A stretch of DNA of 64,000 nt from positions 186,001-250,000 of the forward strand of contig NZ_JBKGXS010000007.1 in the NCBI RefSeq assembly GCF_046546475.1, in the 5' to 3' direction. The translations under genes were made by a program, and so were the position numbers. The notes beneath the pieces are model-generated. The model was not told the DNA's origin. It saw only the letters and a list, made by a program, of their open reading frames with translations, and did no database searches. Source of the stretch: Pseudonocardia phyllosphaerae (GTDB taxonomy: Bacteria > Actinomycetota > Actinomycetes > Mycobacteriales > Pseudonocardiaceae). Positions 1 through 8,703 of this stretch are shown here, in pieces; positions within the stretch are counted from its first letter, which is position 1, and every line of letters begins with the position of its first letter.

Positions 1-434
1 TCGACGGCGACTGGTGGGGCGTCGGCCCGGGCGCGCACTCGCACCTGGCCGGGACCCGCTGGTGGAACGTCAAGCACCCCGCCCGCTGGGCCGGGATGCT
101 CGCCGACGGCGCCGTCCCCGAGGCCGGGCGCGAGACGCTGACCCCCGCCGAGCAGCACACCGAACGCGTCATGCTGCGGCTGCGCCTGGCCGAGGGCATG
201 CCGCTCGACCTGCTCGACGCCGCCGGTGCCACCGCCGCGGCCCGCTTCGCCGCCGACGGCCTGCTCGACGCCGAGGAGCTGGCCCGCGGCCGTGCCGTGC
301 TGACCGACGCCGGACGGCTGCTGGCCGACCGGGTGGTCACCGAGCTGCTGGTCGCCGAGGACGCCCCGGCGCCAGGGACCGAGCCCGCGGTGACTGCAGC
401 GGATGCGGCGGACGCCGCACGGAGCGGTTCGTGA
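1..434 (+). CDS. hemW: HemW-like radical SAM heme chaperone, C-terminal part (5' truncated by window)
   Basis: Reading from base 3, the first visible residues contain the GVGPGAHS motif found in the radical-SAM HemW / oxygen-independent coproporphyrinogen oxidase-like family. A helical C-terminal region with a LAEGM segment follows, typical of the HemW C-terminal domain. The radical SAM CxxxCxxC motif would lie before the window. HemW proteins bind heme and deliver it to haem enzymes. The gene sits upstream of the hrcA-dnaJ2 block, as hemW does in many bacteria. Its TGA overlaps the GTG of the lipase gene. Only about 143 residues are visible. Confidence 0.8.
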   Translation, partial: DGDWWGVGPGAHSHLAGTRWWNVKHPARWAGMLADGAVPEAGRETLTPAEQHTERVMLRLRLAEGMPLDLLDAAGATAAARFAADGLLDAEELARGRAVLTDAGRLLADRVVTELLVAEDAPAPGTEPAVTAADAADAARSGS

Positions 435-1231
435 GCCCGCGCCGCAGGCTGATGTTCCTGGTCGTGGGGATCCTGGCCGTGGTCGCGGTGGTGGCGGTGA
501 TCGTCGCCGAGCTGCCGGAGAAGGACGCGGCGCAGCCGCGGCGCAGCGTCGCGCAGGACCGGCCCGGCCCCGTGCTGCTCGTCCCCGGCTACGGCGGCTC
601 CCGCGCCGCGCTCGCCCCGCTGGCCGACGCGCTGCGCGACCAGGGCCGGGAGGTCACCGTGCTGGCCCTCGACGGCGACGGCACCGGCGACCTGAACCGC
701 CAGGTCACCGTCCTCGACGACGCCGTGAACCGGGCCGTCGCCGGGGGAGCGCCGTCGGTCGACGTCGTCGGCTACTCCGCCGGCGGTGTCGTCACCGGGC
801 TGTGGGTGGCGCGTGCCGACGGCGCCGCCAAGGCCCGCCGCGTCGTCACCCTCGCCGCCCCGCTGGCCGGGACCGACCTGGCCGCCTCGGCCGGGGCGGC
901 CGGGGTCTGCTCCGGTGCCTGCCCGCAGCTCGCCCCCGGCTCGGCGCTGCTGGGCGAGCTGGGCCGCGCCCGCGTCGGGCACACGGTGCCGTGGCTGTCG
1001 GTGTGGACCACCGGCGACCGCACCGTCGTCCCGGCCACCTCGGCCCGGCTCGACGGCGCGGTCAACCTGGAGCTGCAGACCGTCTGCCCCGGCGACGACG
1101 CCGACCACCCCGGCCTGCCCCGTGATCGCGCCGTCGCGGGGCTGGTGAACCGGGCGCTGTCGACGGCGCCGATCGCCGAGGCCCCGGCAGGCTGCGACAT
1201 CCTGCGCGCTGCAGGCCGGGCCGCCCGGTAA
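431..1231 (+). CDS. membrane-anchored or secreted alpha/beta hydrolase (class 2 lipase-like)
   Basis: This is a 266-residue protein starting at a GTG that overlaps the hemW stop codon. Residues 7-25 form a hydrophobic segment after a basic n-region, so it is exported or anchored by an uncleaved signal. The VPGYGG motif at 51-56 is the oxyanion-hole loop, and GYSAGG at 114-119 gives the nucleophile Ser116. The family (triacylglycerol lipase / Lip2-like) hydrolyses lipid esters, but the substrate cannot be read from sequence. Four Cys residues in the second half could form disulfides, as expected outside the cell. It ends four bases before the convergent SDR gene. Confidence 0.75.
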   Translation: MSPRRRLMFLVVGILAVVAVVAVIVAELPEKDAAQPRRSVAQDRPGPVLLVPGYGGSRAALAPLADALRDQGREVTVLALDGDGTGDLNRQVTVLDDAVNRAVAGGAPSVDVVGYSAGGVVTGLWVARADGAAKARRVVTLAAPLAGTDLAASAGAAGVCSGACPQLAPGSALLGELGRARVGHTVPWLSVWTTGDRTVVPATSARLDGAVNLELQTVCPGDDADHPGLPRDRAVAGLVNRALSTAPIAEAPAGCDILRAAGRAAR

Positions 1232-1235
1232 CCGG

Positions 1236-1925
1236 TCAGGCCGCCGGCGGCGGCTCGGCCAGCGACCGCTTCAGCGCGGCGCTGGCGTCGTCGGCCAGCA
1301 CCTCGGTCGCGCCGGCGGCGATCCCGTCCAGCGCGGTGTTCGCGACGTCGCGCGGGTCGTTCTTCTCGATGTCGTGCGCCCAGGCCATCATGTCGGTGTC
1401 GGTGCTGGCCACGATCAGGGTCGTGACCTGCGTCTTCTGCTCGGCCAGCTCGACCCGCAGGCCGTTGGACAGCGCCCACACGGCGGCCTTGGACGCGCCG
1501 TAGGCGTTGGAGTGCTCGTAGCCCATCCAGGCCATCGCCGACGAGACGTTGAGGATCGCGCCGCCGCCGTTGTGCTCCAGCACCGGCGCGAACGCCCGCA
1601 CCATGGACAGCGTGCCGAAGAAGTTCGTCTCGAACTCCGCGCGGACCTTGCTCATCTCGCCGTCGATGAGCCGCTCGAACGTCGAGATCCCGGCGTTGTC
1701 GATCAGCAGCGTCACGTCCGGCGCCGCCTCGGCGGCCGCGGTGACCTGCTCCGGGTCGGTGATGTCCAGCCTCAGCGGGACCGCGCCGGGCAGCTCCGGG
1801 TCCGCCCCGGACCGCGAGGCCGCGTAGACCTTGCTCGCACCGCGGGCCAGCAGCTCGGTGACGAACGCCCGTCCGATACCCCGGTTCGCGCCGGTGACCA
1901 GCGCGACCGCACCCTCGATCTGCAT
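1236..1925 (-). CDS. short-chain dehydrogenase/reductase
   Basis: A 229-residue classical SDR. The cofactor motif TGANRGIG is at 11-18, NAG at 77-79, the catalytic serine near 129, and Tyr142 and Lys146 form the YxxxK pair. The ATG at 1925 is preceded by a strong AGGAGG ribosome site, so the longer upstream frame is not used. It is divergent from a MerR regulator, and a symmetrical site lies between them. The probable role is NAD(P)-dependent reduction of a carbonyl under control of that regulator; the substrate is unknown. Confidence 0.85.
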   Translation of the reverse strand: MQIEGAVALVTGANRGIGRAFVTELLARGASKVYAASRSGADPELPGAVPLRLDITDPEQVTAAAEAAPDVTLLIDNAGISTFERLIDGEMSKVRAEFETNFFGTLSMVRAFAPVLEHNGGGAILNVSSAMAWMGYEHSNAYGASKAAVWALSNGLRVELAEQKTQVTTLIVASTDTDMMAWAHDIEKNDPRDVANTALDGIAAGATEVLADDASAALKRSLAEPPPAA

Positions 1926-1960
1926 TGCTCCTCCTGTGGTCGTGCCCTCCCGTGTGGAGG

Positions 1961-1994
1961 TACCGTCGACGGTAGAAGTTGACGCTGACGTCAA
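1961..1994. promoter_or_regulatory. divergent control region, palindromes between SDR and MerR genes
   Basis: A perfect 14-base palindrome (TACCGTCGACGGTA, 1961-1974) is followed by TTGAC-N6-GTCAA arms (1979-1983 and 1990-1994). MerR-family proteins bind dyads inside an over-long promoter spacer, and the second dyad carries a TTGAC that could also serve as a -35 element. Binding by the adjacent MerR protein is an inference. Confidence 0.5.
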
Positions 1995-2024
1995 GGGCAA
2001 CAACGAGTGGCGGGGGTCACGCAC

Positions 2025-2387
2025 ATGCGGATCGGCGAGCTGGCGGAGACGACCGGGGTCAGTACCCGGGCACTGCGCTACTACGAGGAGCACGGGCTGC
2101 TGGCCTCGCACCGCAGCAGCGGCGGCCAGCGCTTCTACGACGACGACGCGCCCGCTCGCGTCCGGTGGATCCAGGCGCTGTTCGCGGCAGGGGTGAGCAG
2201 CACGCAGGCCCAGGAGCTGCTGCCCTGCATCCACGACGGGCACACCACCCCGGAGATGGTCGCCTCGCTGGAGGCGCAGCGCAGCCGGCTCGACGAGCGG
2301 ATCACCCGGCTCACCGCGACCCGCGAGCGGCTCGACGAGGCGATCGCGACCGCCCGCCGGCTCAGCGTGGAGCCGGTCAGCTCGTGA
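2025..2387 (+). CDS. MerR-family transcriptional regulator
   Basis: A 120-residue regulator. The N-terminal winged helix-turn-helix (IGELAETTGVSTRALRYYEE, residues 3-22) is the MerR signature. A dimerisation coiled coil rich in Arg and Leu fills residues 80-110. No cysteine-based metal site is evident, so it probably senses an organic ligand. The ATG at 2025 is preferred over the GTG at 2007 because a GGGGG tract lies 8 bases upstream and homology starts at MRIGEL. It probably controls the divergent SDR gene. Its 3' end overlaps the convergent ABC permease by 11 bases. Confidence 0.85.
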   Translation: MRIGELAETTGVSTRALRYYEEHGLLASHRSSGGQRFYDDDAPARVRWIQALFAAGVSSTQAQELLPCIHDGHTTPEMVASLEAQRSRLDERITRLTATRERLDEAIATARRLSVEPVSS

Positions 2388-3228
2388 CGTCCTTGGTCGA
2401 CAGGTTCGCCCACGCCGCCCCGAACGCGACGACGATCCACCCGGCCTGCACCCACGCGCCGGTCTCGGCCGGGTCGTAGAGCACGGGGTTGCGGTAGAGG
2501 TCGATCCAGGCGAGCCAGTGCGTCGTCGGCAGGAAGAACTGCAGGTCCGGGGCCGCGTCCAGGGCCTGCAGCGCCGCCGAGGTCACCACCGTGGCCAGCA
2601 CCCCGAGCGCGGCGGCCAGCGGCGAGTCCGCCAGCGTCGAGTAGAAGATCCCGAGCGCGCCCAGGGTGAGCATGCACAGCCCCAGGTAGGCCACGGTCAG
2701 CATCGTGCGGGTGGCCAGGTCGGTCGGCTCGATCACCGGGCCGGACAGCGACGGCACCGCCCCGAACCCGACGACCGCGGGCGTCCCCCCTGCCTGCGGG
2801 GTGTTCTCCCCGGTGCCGAACAGCGCGATGCCCACCGCGTAGCTGGTCGCGACGACCAGCGCGACCGCGGCGGCCACGAAGAACGCCACCGACACCAGCT
2901 TGGCCACCAGCATCCGCAGCCGCCCGACCGGGCGGATCAGCAGATAACGCAGCATCCCCGTCGACGCCTCCCCGGCCACGGTGTCCCCGGAGACGATCGC
3001 CACGGTGATCGGAAGCAGCACCGGCAGCACCAGGGCCAGCGCGAACGCCGGGAAGATCTGCCCGTTGGCCGCCACCGCCGACAGGAACGGCGGCCCCTGC
3101 CCGGGCGGCGGCAGCACCCCGGTGCTCGTGACGACGACCGCGACCAGCGTGGGCAGCGCGCACAGCAGCGCCCAGCACAGCCACACCCGCCGCTTGCGCA
3201 GCAGCAACGCCAGCTCGACGCCGATCAT
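2377..3228 (-). CDS. ABC-2 type transporter permease
   Basis: A 283-residue membrane protein with about six hydrophobic segments and the layout of ABC-2 family permeases. The first transmembrane helix follows a basic stretch (LLRKRRVW), and a conserved SGDTVAGEASTGMLRYLL region lies near residue 80-97. It is the last gene of a three-gene minus-strand operon and overlaps the end of the ATPase gene by four bases. With the ATPase it would form an exporter or membrane-remodelling transporter. The substrate is not evident. Confidence 0.8.
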   Translation of the reverse strand: MIGVELALLLRKRRVWLCWALLCALPTLVAVVVTSTGVLPPPGQGPPFLSAVAANGQIFPAFALALVLPVLLPITVAIVSGDTVAGEASTGMLRYLLIRPVGRLRMLVAKLVSVAFFVAAAVALVVATSYAVGIALFGTGENTPQAGGTPAVVGFGAVPSLSGPVIEPTDLATRTMLTVAYLGLCMLTLGALGIFYSTLADSPLAAALGVLATVVTSAALQALDAAPDLQFFLPTTHWLAWIDLYRNPVLYDPAETGAWVQAGWIVVAFGAAWANLSTKDVTS

Positions 3229-4235
3229 GCGCCCGCCCTCCCGACCCGGTCCGAGCCCTCACCGGTGCGTTCGAGCACCACCTGTTCCAGCGTGCGGCGC
3301 TCCGGTTCCAGCGCAGCGACCGGCAGCCCGTTGCCGACCAGGTGCGCGTTGAGCCCTGGCACGTCGTGCGCGCGGACCCACAGCCGGTCGCCGTCGGCGT
3401 GCTCGACGGCGCGGCCCAGCAGCCGGGCCGCCTCGACCGGCATCGGCGTCCGGACGACGACCCGCCCGGTCGGCCCGCGCAGCGTGTCCAGGTCCTCGGC
3501 CAGCACCAGGTGCCCGCGGTCCATCACCCCGACCCGGGTGCACAGCGCCTCGACCTCGGCGAGCAGGTGGCTGGACAGGACCACGGTCGTGCCGGCCGCG
3601 TTGAGCCGCAGCAGCAGTTGCCGGATCTCGCCGATACCGCGCGGGTCCAGGCCGTTGGTCGGCTCGTCGAGCAGCAGCAGCTCCGGGCGGCGCAGCAGCG
3701 CCGAGGCGATCCCGAGCCGCTGGCGCATGCCCAGCGAGTACGCCTTCACCGGCCGCCGGTCCACCCCGCCCAGCCCGACGGCGTCGAGGGCCTCCCGGAC
3801 CCGGGCGTGGCGGTCCGCGGGCCGGTTGAGCAGCCCGCCGTGCGCACCGGCGGCGTCGAGCAGGGTCAGGTTGGCGCGCCCGGACAGGCCCGGCCACGCG
3901 GCGGGGGACTCCACGAGCGCACCGACCCGGGGCAGCACGGTGCGCCCGGAGCGGGGCATCGGCCGCCCGAGCACCTCGATCCGCCCGGACGTGGCGTGCA
4001 CCAGCCCCAGCAGCATCCGGACGATCGTCGTCTTGCCCGAGCCGTTCGGGCCGAGCAGCCCGAACCGGGAGCCGGCCGGGATCTCCAGGTCGACGCCGTC
4101 CACGGCGACCACCCGGCCGAACCGCTTGGTCAGGGCGTGCGTGGCGACCGCGGGCGGTGCCCCGCCGGGTTCGCGAGGGCCACGCGGCCACGCGGCCGGG
4201 CGCGCCCGGGTGGTGCTCTCGTCGGTGTGTGTCAC
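3225..4235 (-). CDS. ABC transporter ATP-binding protein
   Basis: A 336-residue ATPase with Walker A GPNGSGKT at 62-69, signature YSLGMRQR at 166-173, Walker B LLLLDEPTNGLD at 187-198 and the H-loop His at 223. This is the CcmA-type ABC-2 subfamily. The N-terminal 30 residues are low-complexity. The GTG start at 4235 overlaps the TGA of the upstream LolA-like gene, and the 3' end overlaps the permease start, so the three genes are translationally coupled. It energises the permease encoded next. Confidence 0.88.
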   Translation of the reverse strand: MTHTDESTTRARPAAWPRGPREPGGAPPAVATHALTKRFGRVVAVDGVDLEIPAGSRFGLLGPNGSGKTTIVRMLLGLVHATSGRIEVLGRPMPRSGRTVLPRVGALVESPAAWPGLSGRANLTLLDAAGAHGGLLNRPADRHARVREALDAVGLGGVDRRPVKAYSLGMRQRLGIASALLRRPELLLLDEPTNGLDPRGIGEIRQLLLRLNAAGTTVVLSSHLLAEVEALCTRVGVMDRGHLVLAEDLDTLRGPTGRVVVRTPMPVEAARLLGRAVEHADGDRLWVRAHDVPGLNAHLVGNGLPVAALEPERRTLEQVVLERTGEGSDRVGRAGA

Positions 4236-5407
4236 GCGTCGTCCCCCACCAGCTCCCGGGCGGCCCTCTCCAGCACCCGCGGCACGACCGTGCCCGCCAG
4301 CAGGTACCCGCGGCCGCCGCGGCGTGCGACGACCAGGGTGAGCAGTGGCGTCGCGACCCGGGCGGCGGTCACGTCGGGGTCCTCGCGGGTCGGGCGCAGC
4401 CCCTCGATGCCGACCCCACCCGCCGCGCCGGAGCCGCGCACGATCCCGTCGACGACGTCGCGCGCGGTCGGGACCAGCACGAACCGGCCCACGCCTGCGC
4501 CGTAGACGGCGACACCGGGCAGCAACCCGGTCTCCGGCAGCGGCACCCGGTCGCGCCCGGACAGCGTGTCCGGCGGGTCCGGCGCGTCGAGCCCGCGCAG
4601 CGTCCCGGCCAGGTCGTCGGGGCGGGCGCGCACCCGTTCCGCGCCCGGCGGCACGGCCGGGGCCAGCGCCGCTTGCGGTGGCGGCGCGAGCTCGACGGTG
4701 TCGAACGCGGTCTCCACCAGCGGCCGGTCCGGGTCCGGCGGCGACCCGCCCGGGCCCGGCGTACCGGTGCGGGCCACGACCTGCACCGCCACCGGCAGCG
4801 CGCCGCCCCCGGACGGGACGGCCCACACGTCGATCCGCCGGACGGTGGTGTCCGGGTCGGCCGGGCTGATCCGCAGGCCCGCCGCGTCGAGCCCGGCCAC
4901 CCGGCGCCCGGGCAGCGCGGTCACCGGCTCGGACGCGGTGACCCGCAGCAGCCGCCGGGCCAGGTCGGCCGGGGCGAGGTCGGAGGCGCGCGGCAGCCGG
5001 ACCGGGGCGAGCGGGGTGACGGTGGTGAGGCGCTGGGCGCCGTAGTCCCAGGTGTGCTCGGTGCTGCCGTCGCGGTAGGTGTCGACCTCGCCGACCGGGG
5101 TGAGGCCGTCGACCCGCCAGCGCCCGGCCGTCGCGACCTGGACCCGGATCCGGGTCGTCGTCGACAGCAGGGTCGACGCCGCCTCCAGCTTCGGCACGGC
5201 GGGCAGCCCGAGCCTGCCGGTCGCCGTCGCGGTCCCGGTGTGCGCGACGACGCCGCCCAGCACCGCCCGGCGCAGCGCCTCGGGGTCGTCCCCGCCCTGC
5301 ACGACGGGTGAGGGAAGCCACCGCTCGGACGTGCCGGCCGCGACGAGGGCGGCGGCACCGGCACCGACCAGCAGCGCACGCCGGCCGAGGACGCGGGGCG
5401 GGCTCAC
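4232..5407 (-). CDS. exported LolA/RseB-like protein, twin-arginine-type signal
   Basis: A 391-residue protein. Residues 6-25 (GRRALLVGAGAAALVAAG) form a twin-arginine-like signal. The body is Pro/Arg-rich beta-type sequence with a TPVGEVDTYRDGSTEHTWDYGAQ region, resembling the LolA/RseB (sigma-E regulator) fold seen in actinobacterial exported proteins paired with an ABC transporter. I infer that it binds lipid or senses envelope state and works with the ABC genes it is coupled to. The start is uncertain: an in-frame GTG nine bases upstream (5416) follows a GGGG tract. Confidence 0.6.
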   Translation of the reverse strand: MSPPRVLGRRALLVGAGAAALVAAGTSERWLPSPVVQGGDDPEALRRAVLGGVVAHTGTATATGRLGLPAVPKLEAASTLLSTTTRIRVQVATAGRWRVDGLTPVGEVDTYRDGSTEHTWDYGAQRLTTVTPLAPVRLPRASDLAPADLARRLLRVTASEPVTALPGRRVAGLDAAGLRISPADPDTTVRRIDVWAVPSGGGALPVAVQVVARTGTPGPGGSPPDPDRPLVETAFDTVELAPPPQAALAPAVPPGAERVRARPDDLAGTLRGLDAPDPPDTLSGRDRVPLPETGLLPGVAVYGAGVGRFVLVPTARDVVDGIVRGSGAAGGVGIEGLRPTREDPDVTAARVATPLLTLVVARRGGRGYLLAGTVVPRVLERAARELVGDDA

Positions 5408-5472
5408 CCGGCCCACGGTGCCATGCCCCGTGTCACCCTCCGGCGAGGCCACCCCGTCGCCGCCCGGCCGCC

Positions 5473-5478
5473 TAGAAT
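5473..5478 (+). promoter_or_regulatory. -10 hexamer upstream of hrcA
   Basis: TAGAAT lies about 60 bases before the hrcA GTG and is the best -10 match in the intergenic region. No CIRCE inverted repeat (TTAGCACTC-N9-GAGTGCTAA) is visible, so autoregulation by HrcA here is not supported. Confidence 0.4.
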
Positions 5479-5537
5479 GGGCCCGAACGCCCGGTGGTCC
5501 GCACGGGACCGCACGACGACGGGGGAGGTGCCGGGAC

Positions 5538-6563
5538 GTGAACACGGCCGCCGAGGAGCGCCGCTTCGCGGTGCTGCGCGCCATCGTCGCCGACTACGTC
5601 TCGACCCAGGAGCCGGTCGGGTCCAAGGCGATCGTGGACCGGCACAACCTGGGCGTGTCCAGTGCGACGGTGCGCAACGACATGGCGGTGCTGGAGGAGG
5701 ACGGGCTGATCGCCCAGCCGCACACCAGCGCCGGCCGGATCCCCACCGACAAGGGGTACCGGCAGATCGTCGACCGGATCTCCGAGGTCAAGCCGCTGTC
5801 GTCGCCGGAGAAGAAGGCGGTCCAGACGTTCCTGGAGGGCGCCGTCGACCTCGACGACGTCCTGCGCCGGTCGGTGCGGCTGCTCGCGCAGTTGACCCGG
5901 CAGGTCGCGGTCGTCCAGTACCCGACGCTGACCCGCTCCACGATCCGCCACCTCGAGGTCGTCCGGCTCACCCCGGCGCGGCTGATGCTGGTGCTGATCA
6001 CCGACTCCGGACGGGTGGACCAGCGCGTCGTCGACCTGGGCGACGTGCTCGACGAGGCCGACGTCGTCCGGGTCCGTGAGCTGCTCGGCAACGCGCTCAA
6101 CGGGCGGAAGCTGGTGGAGGCCTCCGCGGCCGTCGCCGAGCTGCCCGAGACCGCGCCCGAGGACCTGCGCGCGGTCCTGACCCCGCTGTCCACGGTGCTC
6201 ATCGAGACCCTCGTCGAGCACCCGGAGGAGCGGATGGTGCTGGGTGGCACCGCGAACCTGACCCGCAACCACGCCGACTTCCCCGGCTCGCTGCGCCCGG
6301 TGCTCGAGGCGCTGGAGGAGCAGGTCGTGGTGATGCGGCTGCTCGCCGCGCAGCAGGAGTCCGGGCTGGTCACGGTGCGGATCGGTGAGGAGAACGAGGC
6401 GGAGGACCTGCGGTCGGCGTCGGTGGTCACCATCGGCTACGGCAGCGGCACCCCGCTGGGTGGGATGGGCATCGTCGGCCCCACCCGGATGGACTATCAC
6501 GGCACGATCTCGGCGGTGCATGCCGTCGCCCGCTACGTGGGTGAGATCCTGACCGGGCGCTAG
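5538..6563 (+). CDS. hrcA: heat-inducible transcription repressor HrcA
   Basis: A 341-residue protein. The N-terminal winged helix (VGSKAIVDRHNLGVSSATVRND, about 24-45) is followed by the TSAGRIPTDKGYR motif near 60-73. The C-terminal sensor ends in a GGMGIVGPTRMDY segment. HrcA represses groE/dnaK-type operons by binding CIRCE and needs GroEL for folding. The GTG at 5538 has a GGAGG site upstream. The gene is followed by dnaJ2, as in other actinobacteria. Length and motifs are typical of the family. Confidence 0.97.
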   Translation: MNTAAEERRFAVLRAIVADYVSTQEPVGSKAIVDRHNLGVSSATVRNDMAVLEEDGLIAQPHTSAGRIPTDKGYRQIVDRISEVKPLSSPEKKAVQTFLEGAVDLDDVLRRSVRLLAQLTRQVAVVQYPTLTRSTIRHLEVVRLTPARLMLVLITDSGRVDQRVVDLGDVLDEADVVRVRELLGNALNGRKLVEASAAVAELPETAPEDLRAVLTPLSTVLIETLVEHPEERMVLGGTANLTRNHADFPGSLRPVLEALEEQVVVMRLLAAQQESGLVTVRIGEENEAEDLRSASVVTIGYGSGTPLGGMGIVGPTRMDYHGTISAVHAVARYVGEILTGR

Positions 6564-6710
6564 TTCCCGACGGGGCACCGATCCCCGGACGGAACACCGA
6601 GCCCGCCGGGCCCCGCACGACGGGCCCGATTCGAGACAGCACGCGAGAACCGACATCGCACGCGCCACGGTCGTGGTGTGCTGCGAGGACGTAGAGGGAC
6701 GAGAAGCCAC

Positions 6711-7880
6711 GTGGCACGCGACTACTACGGGATCCTGGGCGTCGAGCAGGGAGCCGACGCGGGGGAGATCAAGCGGGCGTACCGCAGGCTCGCCCGCGAG
6801 CTGCACCCGGACGTCAATCCGGATGCGGCCGCCCAGGAGCGGTTCCGGGAGGTCAGCACGGCCTACGAGGTCCTGACCGACCCGGAGAAGAAGCGCATCG
6901 TCGACCTCGGCGGGGATCCGATGGACCCCCGCGGCGGAGGCGGCGGTGGCGCCGGCGGCGGCGACCCGTTCGCCGGGTTCGGCGGCTTCAGCGACATCAT
7001 GGACGCGTTCTTCGGCGGGCAGGCCGGGGCCGGTCGCGGACGCGGCCCGCGCAGCCGCACCCAGCACGGCGCCGACGCGCTGATCCGGATGGAGCTCACC
7101 CTCGCCGAGTGCGCGAGCGGCGTCGAGCGGGACCTCACCGTCGACACCGCGGTGCTGTGCACGCTGTGCCAGGGCTCCGGCTGCGCCGAGGGCACCCACC
7201 CGACCGCCTGCGACACCTGCGGCGGCTCCGGGGAGATCCAGAGCGTGCAGCGCTCGTTCCTCGGCCAGGTCGTCACGGCCCGGCCGTGCCCGACCTGCCG
7301 CGGGTTCGGCGAGGTCATCCCCGACCCCTGCCGCCAGTGCGCAGGTGACGGCCGCATCCGCTCCCGGCGCGAGGTCGCCGTCCGGATCCCGGCCGGTGTC
7401 GCCGAGGGCATGCGCGTCCGGCTGGCCGGGCAGGGCGAGGTCGGCGCAGGCGGCGGCCCGGCCGGTGACCTCTACGTCGAGGTCGAGGAGGTGCCGCACG
7501 AGGTCTTCACCCGCGACGGCTCCGACCTGCACTGCACGCTGCCGCTGCCGATGACCGCGGCCGCACTCGGCGCCACGCTCCCGCTGACCCTGCTCGACGG
7601 CACCGTCACCGACCTCGACATCGAGGCCGGCACCCAGAGCGGATCGGTGCGGACCCTGCGCGGCAAGGGCATGCCCCGGCTGCGGGCCACCGGCCGCACC
7701 GACGGCCACGGCGACCTGCTCGTGCACGTCGAGGTCGCGGTGCCCACGAAGCTGGACAAGGAGCAGACCGAGCTGCTGCGCGAGCTGGCCAGGCTGCGCG
7801 GCGAGGAGCAGCCCGACCTCGTCGGCGGCGCCCGCAACGGGCACGGGCTGTTCTCCCGGCTGCGCGACTGGGGCCGCTGA
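6711..7880 (+). CDS. dnaJ: chaperone protein DnaJ (DnaJ2 type)
   Basis: A 389-residue class I J-protein. The J-domain spans residues 1-65 with HPD at 32-34. A Gly/Phe-rich linker follows (about 75-105), then four zinc repeats (CTLCQGSG, CDTCGGSG, CPTCRGFG, CRQCAGDG) and a two-lobed C-terminal client-binding domain. It stimulates the DnaK ATPase and hands over unfolded substrates. The GTG at 6711 places VARDYYGILGV at the N-terminus, matching the family; the longer frame starting at 6678 adds only arginine-rich filler. It lies downstream of hrcA, four bases before rsmE. Confidence 0.97.
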   Translation: MARDYYGILGVEQGADAGEIKRAYRRLARELHPDVNPDAAAQERFREVSTAYEVLTDPEKKRIVDLGGDPMDPRGGGGGGAGGGDPFAGFGGFSDIMDAFFGGQAGAGRGRGPRSRTQHGADALIRMELTLAECASGVERDLTVDTAVLCTLCQGSGCAEGTHPTACDTCGGSGEIQSVQRSFLGQVVTARPCPTCRGFGEVIPDPCRQCAGDGRIRSRREVAVRIPAGVAEGMRVRLAGQGEVGAGGGPAGDLYVEVEEVPHEVFTRDGSDLHCTLPLPMTAAALGATLPLTLLDGTVTDLDIEAGTQSGSVRTLRGKGMPRLRATGRTDGHGDLLVHVEVAVPTKLDKEQTELLRELARLRGEEQPDLVGGARNGHGLFSRLRDWGR

Positions 7881-7884
7881 GCCG

Positions 7885-8634
7885 GTGACCACCGCGCCGC
7901 TGTTCCTGGTCGACGACGTCGACGCCCTGCGTCCCGGCACCGAGACCGAGCTCGACGGCCCGGAGGGCAGGCACGCCGCGACCGTGCGCCGGATCCGGCC
8001 TGGCGAGGCGCTCGTGCTCTCCGACGGGCGCGGCGGCCTCGCCCGCGCCGAGGCCGTCGCCGCCGGGAAGGACTCGCTGACCGTCCGGCTGCTCGACGTC
8101 ACCCGGGTGCCTGCCCCGGCGGTGCGGGTGACCGTCGCGCAGGCCCTGGTGAAGGGCGACCGCGGCGAGCTGGCCGTGGAGACCGCCACCGAGGCCGGTG
8201 CCGACGCCGTCCTGCCCTGGAAGGCGGCGCGCTGCGTCGCCCGCTGGGACGACGGCCCGCGCGGGGACAAGCAGCTCGGCCGCTGGCGCTCCACGGTGCG
8301 CGAGGCCGCCAAGCAGGCCCGCCGCCCGTGGCAGCCCGAGGTGGGCGAACCGGTCACGACCAAGCAGCTCGCGGCCCGGGTCGGCAGCTGCGCGGCCGCG
8401 TTCGTGCTGCACGAGTCCGCGACGACCGGGCTCGCCGACGTGACGCTGCCCGACGCCGGTGAGGTGCTGCTCGCCGTGGGTCCCGAGGGCGGCGTCGACG
8501 ACCACGAGCTGGGGCTGCTGACCGGCGCCGGGGCGGTCGCCGTCCGGCTCGGCCCGGAGGTGCTGCGCGCCTCCACCGCGGCCTGCGTGGCCCTCGGCGC
8601 GCTCGCCGTGCGCACCGGCCGATGGAGCAGCTGA
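7885..8634 (+). CDS. rsmE: 16S rRNA (uracil1498-N3)-methyltransferase RsmE
   Basis: A 249-residue SPOUT methyltransferase. An N-terminal PUA-like domain (GRHAATVRRIRPGEAL) precedes the catalytic domain with KGDRGE, the EAAKQARRPWQP motif and the C-terminal knot (AVGPEGGVDDHE, then LGPEVLRASTA). It methylates N3 of U1498 in 16S rRNA using S-adenosylmethionine. The GTG start sits four bases after the dnaJ stop, so it is cotranscribed with the chaperone gene, an arrangement common in actinobacteria. Confidence 0.96.
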   Translation: MTTAPLFLVDDVDALRPGTETELDGPEGRHAATVRRIRPGEALVLSDGRGGLARAEAVAAGKDSLTVRLLDVTRVPAPAVRVTVAQALVKGDRGELAVETATEAGADAVLPWKAARCVARWDDGPRGDKQLGRWRSTVREAAKQARRPWQPEVGEPVTTKQLAARVGSCAAAFVLHESATTGLADVTLPDAGEVLLAVGPEGGVDDHELGLLTGAGAVAVRLGPEVLRASTAACVALGALAVRTGRWSS

Positions 8635-8703
8635 GCGCCGCCGACCGGCCCACGATCGGGTGGTCGGCCGTGGTCCGTCCCGGTGACCTGCGATGATCTC
8701 GCC

